Shown here: positions 24,799 through 35,262 of the stretch, in pieces
Layout: each line of letters opens with the position of its first letter
Numbering within the stretch: position 1 is the stretch's first letter
Source of the DNA: Polyodon spathula
Lineage: Eukaryota > Chordata > Actinopteri > Acipenseriformes > Polyodontidae
Direction: 5' to 3'
DNA length: 64,000 bases
Assembly: GCF_017654505.1 (NCBI RefSeq)
Contig: NC_054536.1
Location: forward strand, 14,739,794 to 14,803,793
Program-made: the position numbers and the translations under genes
Notes under the pieces: model-generated
Databases searched by the model: none
What the model saw: only the letters and a program-made list of their open reading frames with translations
What the model was told of the DNA's origin: nothing

Positions 24799-27078
24799 GG
24801 GTTTTCAGCTATGGCGATCTGCAATACCTGTTGGTCATTTTCATGTTATACCTCTGAGTTTATTTTTAATTAATGAGTCTTAAGATAAATTAGTTTAAAC
24901 AGTATTCACTACTAACGACATGACAACCCACTAATGACATTTGAAAAACAATTTGGGCAAGAGCAGTAAAACACATTGTTAACCAACCAGACACAAGGTA
25001 CTTTGCTTACATCATTGCGTCTTTGTTGAATAACTTCGGAGCTTGAGTTGAGAGCGATGATAGGGCGAATCCAGAGAGCCAATCCAGATAGCCAAGAAAA
25101 TCCTTGTTTTGAGTTTAAATAATACGATATATAGGCGTATGTATTGTACTGTAAACAAGTCCTTATCGGTCCTTTCATTGGTTCACAGTATTTGATAGAC
25201 AGTTGAAAGTCACAAAAAGGGTGTGTTAGAAATGGAGTGTATCCACCTATTTCGTTATCAAAGGATTATACATTTATCATTTAAACCTCCTATTCAATAT
25301 AACTTTAGTTACATTCATTAGAGAAGCATACAAATTTCAGTTTCATTCTCTATACAAAATTACAATTACAAGCATATGAAACACATCAAAAAACAATAAT
25401 ATTAAAAAAAAAATATTAGTTAATAATATTCATTTAAAACACAATAAACTATTCAGGTTTATTGGGAAACTTACTTAAAATAATTAAACTTGTGACTACA
25501 AGTTATGTAATTAAAATAATTCTTAAAGCATTTTAACTAACTTTTAACTCAATAATGGTACAAGTGCATAGTCAGTATAGCTTGGCTTGATAAGTTTTAT
25601 GACACCTCAGACCAGACAGGCAGATAGCATTTTGGAAGGTGAGCTTCAAAGAGTTAACACTACGTTTGGCCTGTGCCTTGGCCTAATAAACAAGTTTTGA
25701 AGTAGATCTGGTTAAGAATGTTCTGGAATTGGTGTTAACAACCCAATCACCGCAGCATGTCACACAGACAATAGTGTGAATTAAGCATCTGGGAAATGCT
25801 ATATTAAAATGAATTTAACCATGAATTTCCTTGATACAGTGCACTAGAGCGGCCATTTTGACACAGATTTTAAAGTTATAAGTGTACAAAGTTGTCAGGA
25901 TGTTAACAATGAAAAGAAAAATTACAGGTACGTCATTTAAACAGTTGTAGCAACACGTGGGGGATGTATAACAGTAGATTTTTCAGAACCCTGCTACTTA
26001 CTCTTTAAACTCAATACAGGCAGTCCTCACACAACCAATTGTTTCCTGAAAGTCACGTTATAAGTCAAAGCTTCATGAGTTGAGGCTACGTTCCTGACTC
26101 TTCAGCCAGATAATATAGTTTTACAAAAGTGACTTGTTATATTGTACTCATGCAAATATTTATTTAAATCTTTACACTCAGTATATTAACTCAGAAACCT
26201 ACCTGGCTTGATTAAAAGTACAGACTCTGGGCTTTCCAATGACGTATTCAGTGTGTGTATGTGATACTCCTAGCAGGAAATATGATCTCCTGAAGTTAAA
26301 CCCCTCATCATGTAACAGAGTTCACAGCTTAGGTTTCGTTTCGAGTCAGTTGCTCTTATCAGACATTGTTAACGGCAAATAAATTAAAAAAAACAGTTAC
26401 ATGCATTAAAAAAAAAAACACTAGACTAACACTAGACTAAGTCAGGGCAACCACAGCAGGTACTGCAGTTCAGACACCGATCACGCGCACATCACGCATG
26501 GCTCAGGTCTCGCCATGTCGTAAATGCCGTATCGATGTCGTAAAGTCGAAGCAGGGTAATAATGCAAAAAAGTCATAAGTGCACATTGTAAGTCGAAGCG
26601 TCGTAAGTTGAGGATCGCCTGTATAATTCAACCCATATTTAAAATGCTGTTCTTTGTAAAGGTACTAAACTATGCAATACAAGTAATATCCCTTGTAATT
26701 TTGTCCCCTTTAGCGGATACAGACAGTAAGCGCAGTGGATAATGACGATCCCATCAGTGGACACAAGTTTTTCTTCAGTTTGCCAGCTGAAGCATCTGTC
26801 AATGCAAACTTTACAGTCCGAGATAACAAAGGTAAACACAACCCACATAACCTAGGTTTCAACTGTGCTCTGAAACTCTTTGTTTTCTTGGAAATGAATA
26901 TTCTCTCTTAGTAAGCTTTTTAAGAAATGTACATTCAACAATAAAGAGGTCAGTGCATTAAACAGAATTAACTATATGTGGAATGTGCTACAACAATACC
27001 TACAACAAAATGGTTTAAATACATTTAAAGGCTAATTCTATAAAAAAATTAAAATCTGTAGAGGTTAAATACAAATCT

Positions 27079-27133
<55 letters not shown>

Positions 27134-28657
27134 AAATGTTTTTTTTTTTTTTTTTTTTTCTTCATTCAGATAACACAGCTGGAATCCTAACTAGGCAGAG
27201 TGGTTTTAGCCGACTGGAAAGGAGCACCTACCTTGTGCCTGTGGTAATATCAGACGGGGACTATCCCATGCAGAGCAGTACCAGCACACTAACTATCCGT
27301 GTGTGCACCTGCGACAGGGAGGGGAATATGCAGTCTTGTAATGCTGAAGCTCTGATTCTTCCTGCTGGTCTCAGCACTGGAGCCCTTATTGCCATTCTCC
27401 TCTGTATAATTATTCTTCTCAGTGAGTACTGTCTTTTTTGTTCAGTTCTGAATTTTCTCAGGAACAGCCATAAATGTGTAAATAATATGATGTAGATCAG
27501 TTTATATATCTGGTTTGAGCTACAGTCACACACAAATGTAATTATATAATATATATATATATATAAACACTGGACTTTGAACGAAAATAACAACCTCTGA
27601 TTGGTTAAAAACAATTAACATGACGTAGTGTATGGTACACATATATCGGCGACACTTGTCCGATTGACATCCCCACTTAAATATGAATTGTTTTGTTTGT
27701 GTTGTTTGTCCCACTTGCTGGTGAACACGAACACTAAACACAAAACAAGTATGGTGCTGGTGCTTCCAGCACTCGTAGCAGTTGTTATTTTTACTTTCTC
27801 TTTCGTTTATTTTTTTGTTTTAATTTTCTCCTCTCCACACCCATTTTCCACTCACCGAACACACAACCCTGAGTGAATAAAATGTGCATCTAAATATACT
27901 GTTGTGACGGGATTCAGTTACTAATTAATTATTCACTTGAATCCCAGCATGTGACCTAATTTGTACAACCCCATGCTGAGATATTATTAAATACTTTAAA
28001 TGCAAGTGAAGCAATCCCTGTGCCTAAATAGAACTGTATATTTTAAAATCACTCGTGCTACACAGACCCATTTATATGTCGTGCACCAATATCTTACACC
28101 AACATTAACACACCACACGCAACATAGAACACAAAAGCCACACATGTGCGGGGCACACTGCCACAATAGCGTATAGCACGGTTTGCATATTAATGATCGT
28201 CAACTTAATCAACTAACAAAAACATATTTTGAGATCCAAAAGGATGAAAATGTACTAAAATATGTGTGCCTCGCATATAACAAGTTCACAAACGCACTTC
28301 AAAATCCGGCTTCAGTCTCCATCGCAGCTGCTCCCCTTACGTCCTAGTGTAATTTGAAACTCTGCCCATTATCACAGCAGGTCAGTCCTCTAATTTTCTA
28401 ATGAGATGTTACTTTCGATGCAGAAATTCACAGTAAACAAACATGTGTAATTTTTATTTTCTTCCCACAAATGGCAGGTAGCCGTTTTATAAGCAGTATA
28501 AACAACTTCAGGGTATAAACCACTTTGGGCCATGCAATTCCGATGATATATACCACTTCTGGGGTGGTTAAAGGCCCTCGGCTAATGACTCTTCACCACC
28601 CCAGACGTGGTACATATCATGGGAACCGCACAACCCGTCGTGGTTTATGCCTTACAT

Positions 28658-28717
<60 letters not shown>

Positions 28718-29253
28718 CCACTATAACCAAAAATATCTGTTTCTTCTCAAAAGGATCACCACGTCAAACCACCTGTTGTAACATTCCTCTGAGGCAGAAG
28801 AAGAAGGAGCCTCTGATCATTTCCAAAGAGGACATCAGAGACAACATTGTCAGCTACAATGATGAAGGAGGAGGAGAAGAGGACACACAGGCCTTTGATA
28901 TTGGAACACTAAGGAATCCAGAAGCAATAGACGATAACAAGCTACGCAGGGATATTATACCAGAAACGTTGTTTCCATCACGACGGACAGCACCCACCAG
29001 GGATAACGCAGATGTCAGAGACTTCATTAACCAAAGGCTACAAGAAAATGACACAGATCCAACCGCCCCCCCTTATGACTCTCTAGCAACATATGCTTAT
29101 GAAGGCAATGGATCCATAGCAGAGTCCCTCAGCTCTCTGGAATCTGCCACCACAGAAGGGGACGAGGACTATAATTACCTTAGTGAATGGGGACCTCGCT
29201 TTAAAAAACTGGCAGGTATGTATGGGGGAGAAGACAGTGACAAAGATTCCTAA
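8498..29253 (+). CDS. cdh6: Cadherin-6-like type II classical cadherin, 11 coding exons, 790 aa
   Basis: Calcium-dependent homophilic adhesion receptor of the plasma membrane. Joining eleven exons with GT-AG introns gives one open frame of 790 codons, the length I recall for human CDH6. Order: signal peptide (about 1-19), prodomain ending in furin site RSKR (47-50), mature start GWMW with the two type II strand-swap tryptophans W52 and W54, five EC repeats with calcium motifs (LDRE, DINDNE, DVNDNP, DVDEPP, DINDNAP), a transmembrane segment (about 606-624), and a cytoplasmic tail with the p120-binding [10 protein letters not shown] region (666-675) and the catenin-binding [14 protein letters not shown] region (729-742). 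Internal exon sizes (295, 120, 168, 188, 254, 137, 122, 118, 252) are those of type II cadherins. CDH6 is chosen over CDH9/CDH10 because of MRT at the start, [17 protein letters not shown] and [10 protein letters not shown] in the tail, and convergence with drosha; some stretches look CDH9- or CDH10-like. Oddity: the inner half of the membrane helix is abnormal. Confidence 0.88.
10502..10593. repeat. 46-bp tandem duplication
   Basis: A 34-base core starting GATTTTTGAACTGGGGTACA is repeated 46 bases later with one mismatch (GAACTG versus GGACTG). Confidence 0.9.
12013..12063. repeat. (TA)n microsatellite
   Basis: Imperfect TA/ATA repeats inside cdh6 intron 2, just beyond the first copy of the 115-bp repeat. 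Confidence 0.9.
13625..13919 (+). CDS. cdh6: cdh6 exon, residues 74-172 (EC1 and EC1-EC2 linker)
   Basis: 295 nt, the standard size of this type II cadherin exon. The acceptor is a T-rich tract ending ctag; the donor GTAAGT starts at 13920. It encodes [10 protein letters not shown], the LDREE calcium motif and DINDNEPKF, ending VPEMSDV in phase 1. Human CDH6 has RGD where this copy has KGD (residues 80-82). Confidence 0.93.
15920..16039 (+). CDS. cdh6: cdh6 exon, residues 172-212 (EC2)
   Basis: 120 nt with acceptor tgccttcag and donor GTCAGA. It encodes [17 protein letters not shown] and [14 protein letters not shown], a hallmark block of type II cadherin EC2. Enters and leaves in phase 1. 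Confidence 0.93.
17049..17216 (+). CDS. cdh6: cdh6 exon, residues 212-268 (EC2 end)
   Basis: 168 nt, acceptor atttgtag, donor GTAAGT. It encodes [14 protein letters not shown], then [18 protein letters not shown] and the calcium motif [11 protein letters not shown] that closes EC2. Contains an N-glycosylation sequon NIS. Confidence 0.93.
17470..17499. repeat. (CT)n microsatellite
   Basis: About 14 CT units with one GT interruption in cdh6 intron 5. Confidence 0.9.
18506..18693 (+). CDS. cdh6: cdh6 exon, residues 268-330 (EC3)
   Basis: 188 nt, acceptor cttgtgttag, donor GTAACT (weaker than consensus). It encodes [24 protein letters not shown] and [10 protein letters not shown]. The TPES and DADVGENAE stretches favour CDH6 among the close paralogues. 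Confidence 0.92.
19530..19783 (+). CDS. cdh6: cdh6 exon, residues 331-415 (EC3-EC4)
   Basis: 254 nt, acceptor ttttatttag, donor GTAAGA. It encodes [18 protein letters not shown], then [12 protein letters not shown] and the calcium motif DVDEPPVF at the EC3-EC4 boundary. Ends in phase 2 (AG of an Arg codon). Confidence 0.93.
21811..21862. repeat. 52-base A homopolymer
   Basis: Uninterrupted A run, ending 60 bases before a cdh6 exon. It could be the tail of an unrecognised retroposed sequence, but nothing upstream looks like a SINE or a processed gene to me. Confidence 0.95.
21923..22059 (+). CDS. cdh6: cdh6 exon, residues 415-461 (EC4)
   Basis: 137 nt, acceptor ttttgtcttag, donor GTAAGC. It encodes [20 protein letters not shown] and LDRES, then [11 protein letters not shown] with a conserved N-glycosylation sequon NIT. 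A run of 52 A lies only about 60 bases upstream of the acceptor. Confidence 0.93.
22376..22497 (+). CDS. cdh6: cdh6 exon, residues 461-501 (EC4 end)
   Basis: 122 nt, acceptor ttttttaaacag, donor GTAAGG. It encodes [15 protein letters not shown], the [10 protein letters not shown] calcium motif and [14 protein letters not shown]. Leaves in phase 0. Confidence 0.93.
24731..24795. repeat. (TA)n microsatellite
   Basis: About 32 uninterrupted TA units in cdh6 intron 9. Confidence 0.97.
26017..26621. mobile_element. Tigger/pogo-like MITE with TA target site
   Basis: Terminal inverted repeats CAGGCAGTCCTCA at the left and, reading inward from the right end, CAGGCGATCCTCAACTTACGA; both ends are flanked by TA, the Tc1/mariner-superfamily target. 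The right part has the repeated GTCGTAAGT-type motif I associate with Tigger-like MITEs. About 605 bp, no coding capacity. It sits less than 100 bases before a cdh6 exon. Family assignment is from TIR appearance only. Confidence 0.65.
26714..26831 (+). CDS. cdh6: cdh6 exon, residues 502-541 (EC5)
   Basis: 118 nt, acceptor ttgtccccttttag, donor GTAAAC. It encodes [20 protein letters not shown] and a NFTVRDNK segment with an N-glycosylation sequon. Ends in phase 1. Confidence 0.92.
27080..27159 (+). repeat. Twin T homopolymers before a cdh6 acceptor
   Basis: 52 T (27080-27131), the spacer GCAAATG, then 21 T (27139-27159), ending ten bases before the acceptor of the exon that begins at 27170. 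They form an extreme polypyrimidine tract. Confidence 0.95.
27170..27421 (+). CDS. cdh6: cdh6 exon, residues 541-625 (EC5 end and outer part of membrane helix)
   Basis: 252 nt, acceptor ttcttcattcag after a very long T tract, donor GTGAGT. It encodes [29 protein letters not shown], the cysteine pattern CTCD...MQSCNAEA typical of membrane-proximal type II cadherin, and [19 protein letters not shown], the outer part of the membrane helix. If the following intron were retained the frame would run about 24 codons further to a stop at 27493. Confidence 0.93.
28513..28650. repeat. Imperfect palindromic element (folded MITE)
   Basis: Two arms of roughly 60 bases. The left arm has GATATATACCACTTCTGGGG and the right arm, reverse-complemented, GATATGTACCACGTCTGGGG; the outer ends pair as ATAAACCAC with GTGGTTTAT. 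The centre is near 28581. I do not recognise the family. It lies 100 bases upstream of the abnormal start of the last cdh6 exon. Confidence 0.8.
28656..28713. repeat. (CA)n(TA)n microsatellite
   Basis: About seven CA units followed by about 21 TA units, directly abutting the palindromic element and ending 40 bases before the last cdh6 exon. Confidence 0.96.
28754..29253 (+). CDS. cdh6: cdh6 last coding exon, residues 625-790 (cytoplasmic tail)
   Basis: 500 nt to the TAA stop at 29251-29253. The only acceptor that keeps the frame is ttcttctcaaaag before 28754. From [19 protein letters not shown] onward the tail is very conserved: [18 protein letters not shown] (p120 region), [14 protein letters not shown] and ESLSSLES (beta-catenin region), ending EDSDKDS. 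The first 12 codons ([12 protein letters not shown]) are polar, whereas type II cadherins have a hydrophobic stretch ending in a LFAAL-like motif here. A conserved tail after an abnormal join suggests local damage or an assembly error; the frame itself stays open. Confidence 0.85.
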
Positions 29254-30650
29254 CCAACACTCTTGTCAGATGATTGTAAGAAACTGTACTGGCACATAAC
29301 GTGGCCCATTTTCTTTAAAAACAAAAAAAAAGGAAAATAATGTAGACACTGTTCTACAAAGTGCCATTTTATTCTAATAATCCCGTTCTTGATTGTGACT
29401 GAGCAGTAGATTGGTGATGACCTTATCTTGAGTGTTCCAGTCTATGGAATTTAAAGGATGGACTTCTCTCCAGGTTGCTGTGTAAACTTCAATGCTAACC
29501 TTAAAACTACGGACCGTTTCTACTTAATATGCTTACTTAGAAATGTGGAAGAACAGCAGGCATTGGCATTATCCTGATAAACATTCACCTCACTCAACGT
29601 TGCATTTATTGGAATACATTTGCATTTTGCAATATTTATCGTTAACTCTCTTGCAATGTACCTTCTGTACAGCATATCGTATTTAAAGTTTTTATTTTAA
29701 GGATCTTCTATATACTAATACAAATATACTCCTCACTGCACAGCACGAGAGCCTGCTATGAGGGTGAAGTTCGCATAAAGCACTCGTACCAGTAATTTTT
29801 ATGTCACATTTTATATAATCTAAAAGGTAGCTTCACATGTCCTTGGTTTAACATAAAGGTTGATTAAAATGGAAGGGCATTTCAGCAATCTGCAGGGCAT
29901 TGGAATTTAATGTGTAACACAATGGGAAGCAAATATTAGAGACGCACATGATTACATATGTAACGGTTATGATATTCCAACCGCAACAGCGCCGGAAGCG
30001 ACATTTTCATAAAATCCCAAACCGAAGCTGATGAGGCTGTTGCGTCTGTTAAATTACTCTGTGTAGACCAATTAGTCCAAAACTTAAATCAAATAAAAAA
30101 TGAAATCATTTTGCCAAACTGACTAAAACAGCCAAAAGTATTGAAAATAAAATAAAATGTTAGCAGAAGTCCTGAGCTATTGTGAAAATGGAACAAGCAG
30201 TGAAGTTGGCAAAGCTGCAAAACAAGCAAAAGGGATGCTTCAGATATGGACCAACTTGAGACTACCTGGTTCCATAATTAAAAAAATAACTTTGTTAGTG
30301 CATTCTGTTACATATTGATGAATTTCAATTTTAAGAGCTATCCATGGAACAATATGCATTATAGTAATAGGCTGTAATAAACCAGCATTATGAAGAAATT
30401 GGCGAATCTAGGTGACATTTTAAAATAGAGTTGTTTTCTCATCAGAAACTATTTTAAAGTGTCACCAAACATCTGAGTTGCTTTGAAGCCAACATGTTGA
30501 TTAAATCATTTTAATTTAAAAAAAGCAGCTCTACTCAAACATGATTTGCCAATTACAACCGACCGCGGTGACAATGGGGGGGGGGGGGGTACCAGGAAAA
30601 TAAATAAAAATGTTTAAGTCTGTTAATACATTAAGTTTAATTGTGTAATA
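29254..30650 (+). other. cdh6 3' UTR region
   Basis: Sequence following the cdh6 stop. No further open frame is conserved. AATAAA-like hexamers occur near 30090 and 30150, but I cannot tell which one ends the transcript; 3' UTRs of this family can be several kb. Confidence 0.45.
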
Positions 30651-31445
30651 CAGGGGTTTTCAACCTTTGTTTGACACTGTACCCTTTCTATCGGGAGGGT
30701 TCAGCTAAAGTACCCTTCACAATTTTCATTCACTGAATGGTACCACAGTTGCAATAAAAGGCAGAATAATCTGGTTAACACATTTATTTTTTCCCCTCGT
30801 TTCTTTAAAATATCATTTTTCACAACAGTCTGGGACTGGCAAATTGCTGAGACAGAAAACCAAACAGTAGGCTTCATTCTTAAAACTTAATTACATGTTT
30901 TTTGATGCAAATAATTAAAAGGCAGTATTTAGGAATCTTTGGAAACACTTGTATTCGCTTTCTATTGGGCAAAGTCATTATAATAATACAAAATAGTCTG
31001 CACTGTAAATATTTATCACGTTTCTATTTACTTCCCAATTACTGACAATAATACACTAACAATAATACACTGCTTCACTGATACGACAAGTTGAAAACAG
31101 CACAGATCATGAGCAGCACAGACCACTCTCTAGGCACAATCACCAGACACCTGCTTCACCTATATATCAGAGTGAAAATCCACTCAATCGAAATCACGCA
31201 TGCAGGGACAGATGGAAAATGTGGATGTAGATTCTGTTTTTTTTTTCCCCATTAGTTTGAGCTGCTAAACAAAGATTAAGTAAGCATACACTGTGGTTTA
31301 GAGAATATATAATACTGTTAAAAAATTCAAGATCATTATTTTCTTTTACTTTCATTCTATTTGTGCATTGTGAGTCGTTCTGCGTACCCCTATGACCTGT
31401 AGAAGTACCACCAGGGGTACGGCTACCCCCGGTTGAAAACCCCTG
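30651..31445. mobile_element. hAT-type non-autonomous element with 8-bp target duplication
   Basis: Perfect 15-bp terminal inverted repeats: CAGGGGTTTTCAACC at the left and GGTTGAAAACCCCTG at the right. The flanking octamers GTGTAATA and GTATAATA agree at 7 of 8 positions, as expected for a hAT 8-bp target duplication. The interior (795 bp) has no transposase frame. It lies downstream of the cdh6 stop, possibly within its 3' UTR. Confidence 0.88.
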
Positions 31446-34039
31446 GTATAATACATTGGCAAAAGTGATGCAATATTGCTTCATTGAGCTTATTTGTCAC
31501 CATTTAAAAAATAAACATAATTTGTGTGATAACGCTATGTCCCATTCCCATGGGTGAAGTTTTCAGTCTGTTTTTTACAGAAAACCAATTGGATGTCAAA
31601 AACAGCTGAAAGGGTTGATAAAAAACCAAACCGATCATAACTGACTTGCATCGTTACACACAATGTATCTTACTGTTGGATTGCATGCCAGTTTTATGGT
31701 GGTACTCCCTGTTCCAACTTAATCAGGTGCCGCAGATGTAAACATCGGCTTTCAGTGTCCTGCCGTGAATAATTGTTATAGCTTGCTGAACTACGCTAGT
31801 CTACTGTCCCTTCAATCCATTCAAGTAAACAAAGCTTAATGCAGTGACTGGCGAGGCCACATTTTATCATTTGCTGCGAGACTAAAGGCTCTTGGTACCG
31901 ACATAAGCTCATTACAGACTTGTTCTAGCTTACTAAACATTATGCATTTCACGTTTGTCCTGCCTTTCTAAATGTGCTATATCCACATTATTCTTGCAAA
32001 CTTGGATTTTGCTGACCATTCATCTTCTCAGGTTTAGCAAATTACTTCTTAGCTTAATGTAGGGCCTACAAATTTGTGCAACATAGATATAGAATTGTAA
32101 ATGAAACACCTAAAATGACCTCCAGCATGCTGAAGAGCATTATGAAGCTGCATCCATGTTACAAACCAGAAAAAATACTGTTTTTTAATCAGTGTACAGA
32201 ACATGGTTGGCAATACAGTTTACAAGAAATATTAAACACAGAAACTCTGATTACCATAAAAAAAACTGTATAAAATTCACCCCTCACATCCCCCCTTTTA
32301 AGACAACAATTTCAGGAAAAATCCTATAGGTCACACCGGTGTATAAGTCACTCCCCACCTTTTTAGGATGCCCTAAATATACCTAGAAAATAGACTTATA
32401 CAAAGGTTTTTACAGTACATTACAATACTTTCAATCTTTTACACATACAGAGGTCTATTAAATGTATCTAGAAACCAGTATATCTAAATATCGCCACTAG
32501 GATTAGTAATATTTGTGTACCAAAGTCATGAAAATGAAACAAGTAACTGCATGTAAGTCGCTATACTGCATTTCTGTCACTAAGTATCCCGTTTAAGCAA
32601 ATAGACCATGCAGTGAGTGTGAAAGTAAAATGTACCTGTGGTTGTTTTTTTGTCACTTGCCAAATGGATTTTACTTGTTACAACTAAGAAACAAAGCTGG
32701 ATCAAACCATTACTACCAAACACACCGAAAACTGCTCAGATTCCAAAACTACTTTTGCAACAATTAAGGGAATCCAACTCTGCAGATTATCTGTTAAGTG
32801 GTAATATTGGATGTTTTTAAAACTCCACAAAGACACAATGATTTCTGTTTTTGGGCGGTCTAGATTTACACTAAATATGTTTGTTAGTTGATAAGAATAG
32901 CCTAGACAATCTTGAAATGGCACAAATGTTAGCAATGTGGATTCTCAGTTGTTTTGTAAGAAATTAAAAGTTAAGACTGTTCCTTTGCACTTGAATTAAA
33001 GTTTTGTATTTGGTTATTAGCATTCCTATGTTACTGCTTTAACATGCTGTCTAAATGTGTATTGGAAATGGTTTATGTAAAGGGTAAAACCCTCCTGTAC
33101 CACCCGTTGTTTTCACTTTTTATATGTATATGGTCCAGCCTAAAACATTTAAAAATAAAGAGCAACCATGTAATATTATGGCAATTCTTTAACTCTAGAA
33201 CAACAATGTGTTAGTGTTAAATTAGCAACTGAAACTTGAAAGAATCATTCAGGTTCAATGATATTTGTGTAGGGAGAATGAATCAACAAATTATTTTTAA
33301 TAAAAAAAAAAAAAAAATTTATATGCATAAAAGAAATACTGTTAATACAATTGTATAAACATTGGATACAAGCAAGCAAAGACGCGCAGGTCACAGCATG
33401 AACCAATGTGTACACTTGTATCACAACACAGATGTCACGTGGAGTCAATTCAAGGAATTGACTGACGATTAAAAAAAAAAAAAAAAACATTACATTTAAT
33501 ACTATGAATATTAGCATTTCCACCCCCATTTCTTCCAATTAGTATGGGTCCAACTTACTATCGCATGCCTTTAACAAATCTGGTAAAGGGGGTGGGGACT
33601 CGCCTACATTTAAGCATTTTACAGACTGTTTTAACCTAATATGTTCTTTGTTTGTGGTTTTCTGTTTTCACAGTGTGTCCAAACATCTTGATTAGACACC
33701 TGCTAACTTTGGCTCTCTGCCCAGACGCCAAGATACGAGAGACTGCAAATGTCTTGCTTTGCTAGTTACACATGCTTTAAGCTATATCAAAATATGAAAA
33801 TAACATAGAAGTAAAGAAACTTATAACAAAATACATAATTAATATGGTATGCAGAATGCCATCTCCTAAAATTGCATATTGTATTTTTGTGATTAAAAAT
33901 TTATTTATCAGTCAAAAACATCCTTTTAATAGGAACCACAAACCGATTCATTAAAATTATAAACTATGGCCCAAATATTTGATAATGTTGAAAGTGATTT
34001 TCAATCAGTTCGTCATTTTTTATTTCTTTGGGTTTTGTT
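31446..34039. other. Intergenic region between cdh6 and drosha
   Basis: AT-rich sequence with no supported gene. A segment near 32278-32420 (ACACCGGTGTATAAGTCACT) looks like a degraded DNA-transposon fragment. An AATAAA near 33154 could be a distal cdh6 polyadenylation signal. Confidence 0.4.
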
Positions 34040-35095
34040 TAGTCAGATTCTTAATCGGATTCAAGTCTGGGCTTTGACTGGGACACTAGGAAATTCACTT
34101 TCTTGTTTTTAAGCCACTCTAGTGTCGCTTTGGCTTTGGGCTTGGGGTCATGGTCCTGCTGAAAGGTGAATCTCCGTCCCAGTCTTCTGTCTTTTACAGA
34201 CTGAAGCAGGTTTTCCTCAAGGATTTGCCTGTATTTAGCTCCATTTTTCCCACTGTCCTGACACGCTTCCCCATAGCATGATGCTGCCACCAACATGCTT
34301 CACAGTAGGGATGGTGTTACCTATGTGATGTGCTTGTGTCAGACATAAAGCTTTGCATTTAGGCCACATAGTTTAGTTTTTGTTTCATCGGACCACAGAA
34401 TCTTTTGCCACATATTTTCAGAATCTCCAGCTTGCCTTTTTGCAAATTCCAAGCAGGATTTTACATGGGCTTTTTTCAGAAATGTATTCCTTCTTGCCAC
34501 TCTTCCATACAGGCCAGATTTGTGGAGTACCTCAGCTATTGTTGACACATGAACAGTTTCTCCCATCTCAGCCATGGAACGCTGTAGGTCTTTCAGAATT
34601 GTCATTGGCCTGTTGGTGAACAGGCCAAGTTTGGGAGGACGGCCTGCTGTAAGCAGATTATGGGTGGTGCAGTATACCTTCCACTTCTTAATGATTGACT
34701 TGACTGTGCTCCAAGTGATAGTCAATGCCTTTGAAAGGTTTTTATACCCCTCCCCTGATCTGTGCCTTTGCACATCTTTATCCCGGAGTTGATTTGAAAG
34801 CTTCTTGGCCTTCATGGTATATTTGCTTAGAATGCACTACCCAACTGTGGGACCTTACAGAGACAGGTATATTTAATCTGAAATCATGTGAACTACTTTT
34901 ATTGCACACAGATGGACTCCAGTTAAGTTATTGTGTGAATTCTGAAGGCAATTGGTTGCATCTGATCTTATTTAGGAGTGTCATAGCAAAGGGGGTGAAT
35001 ACTTATCTATTGAAGACATTTCAGGTTTTTATATTTAATTGATTTGTTCTCCCCCTCCATTTTTTCACATATTGAAAGTGTTGAGTAGGTTGTGT
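34040..35095 (-). mobile_element. Tc1-like DNA transposon, truncated and frameshifted
   Basis: Reverse-strand transposase in two main pieces: 34815-34339 with the N-terminal helix-turn-helix (MKAKKLSNQLRDKDVQRHRS, then NLSKALTITWSTVKSIIKKW, AGRPPKL) and the start of the DDE core (ILWSDETK); and 34296-34051 with AGLRQD-type residues (FQQDHDPKPKAKATLEWLK). Stops and frame changes show it is inactive. The low-coordinate end, which would include the C-terminus and one TIR, is missing. It lies between the 3' ends of cdh6 and drosha. Confidence 0.88.
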
Positions 35096-35130
35096 AAATC
35101 AAAAGGAAAAAAAATATATACTTAGTATAG

Positions 35131-35262
<132 letters not shown>

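Larger units (their letters stand above)
22498..26713 (+). other. cdh6 intron 9
   Basis: 4.2 kb intron, with a TA microsatellite at 24731-24795 and a Tigger-like MITE at 26017-26621. The remainder is AT-rich unique-looking sequence without a recognisable gene. Confidence 0.75.
27422..28753 (+). other. cdh6 intron 11
   Basis: 1.3 kb intron between the exon for the outer half of the membrane helix and the tail exon. It contains a short TA repeat (27546-27564), a palindromic element (28513-28650) and a CA/TA microsatellite that ends 40 bases before the acceptor. Confidence 0.8.

Noticed and set aside
28525..28753. Upstream extension of the last cdh6 exon frame through the TA repeat
   Set aside because: The frame is open only because the palindrome and dinucleotide repeat lack stops; phase and homology place the exon start at 28754.
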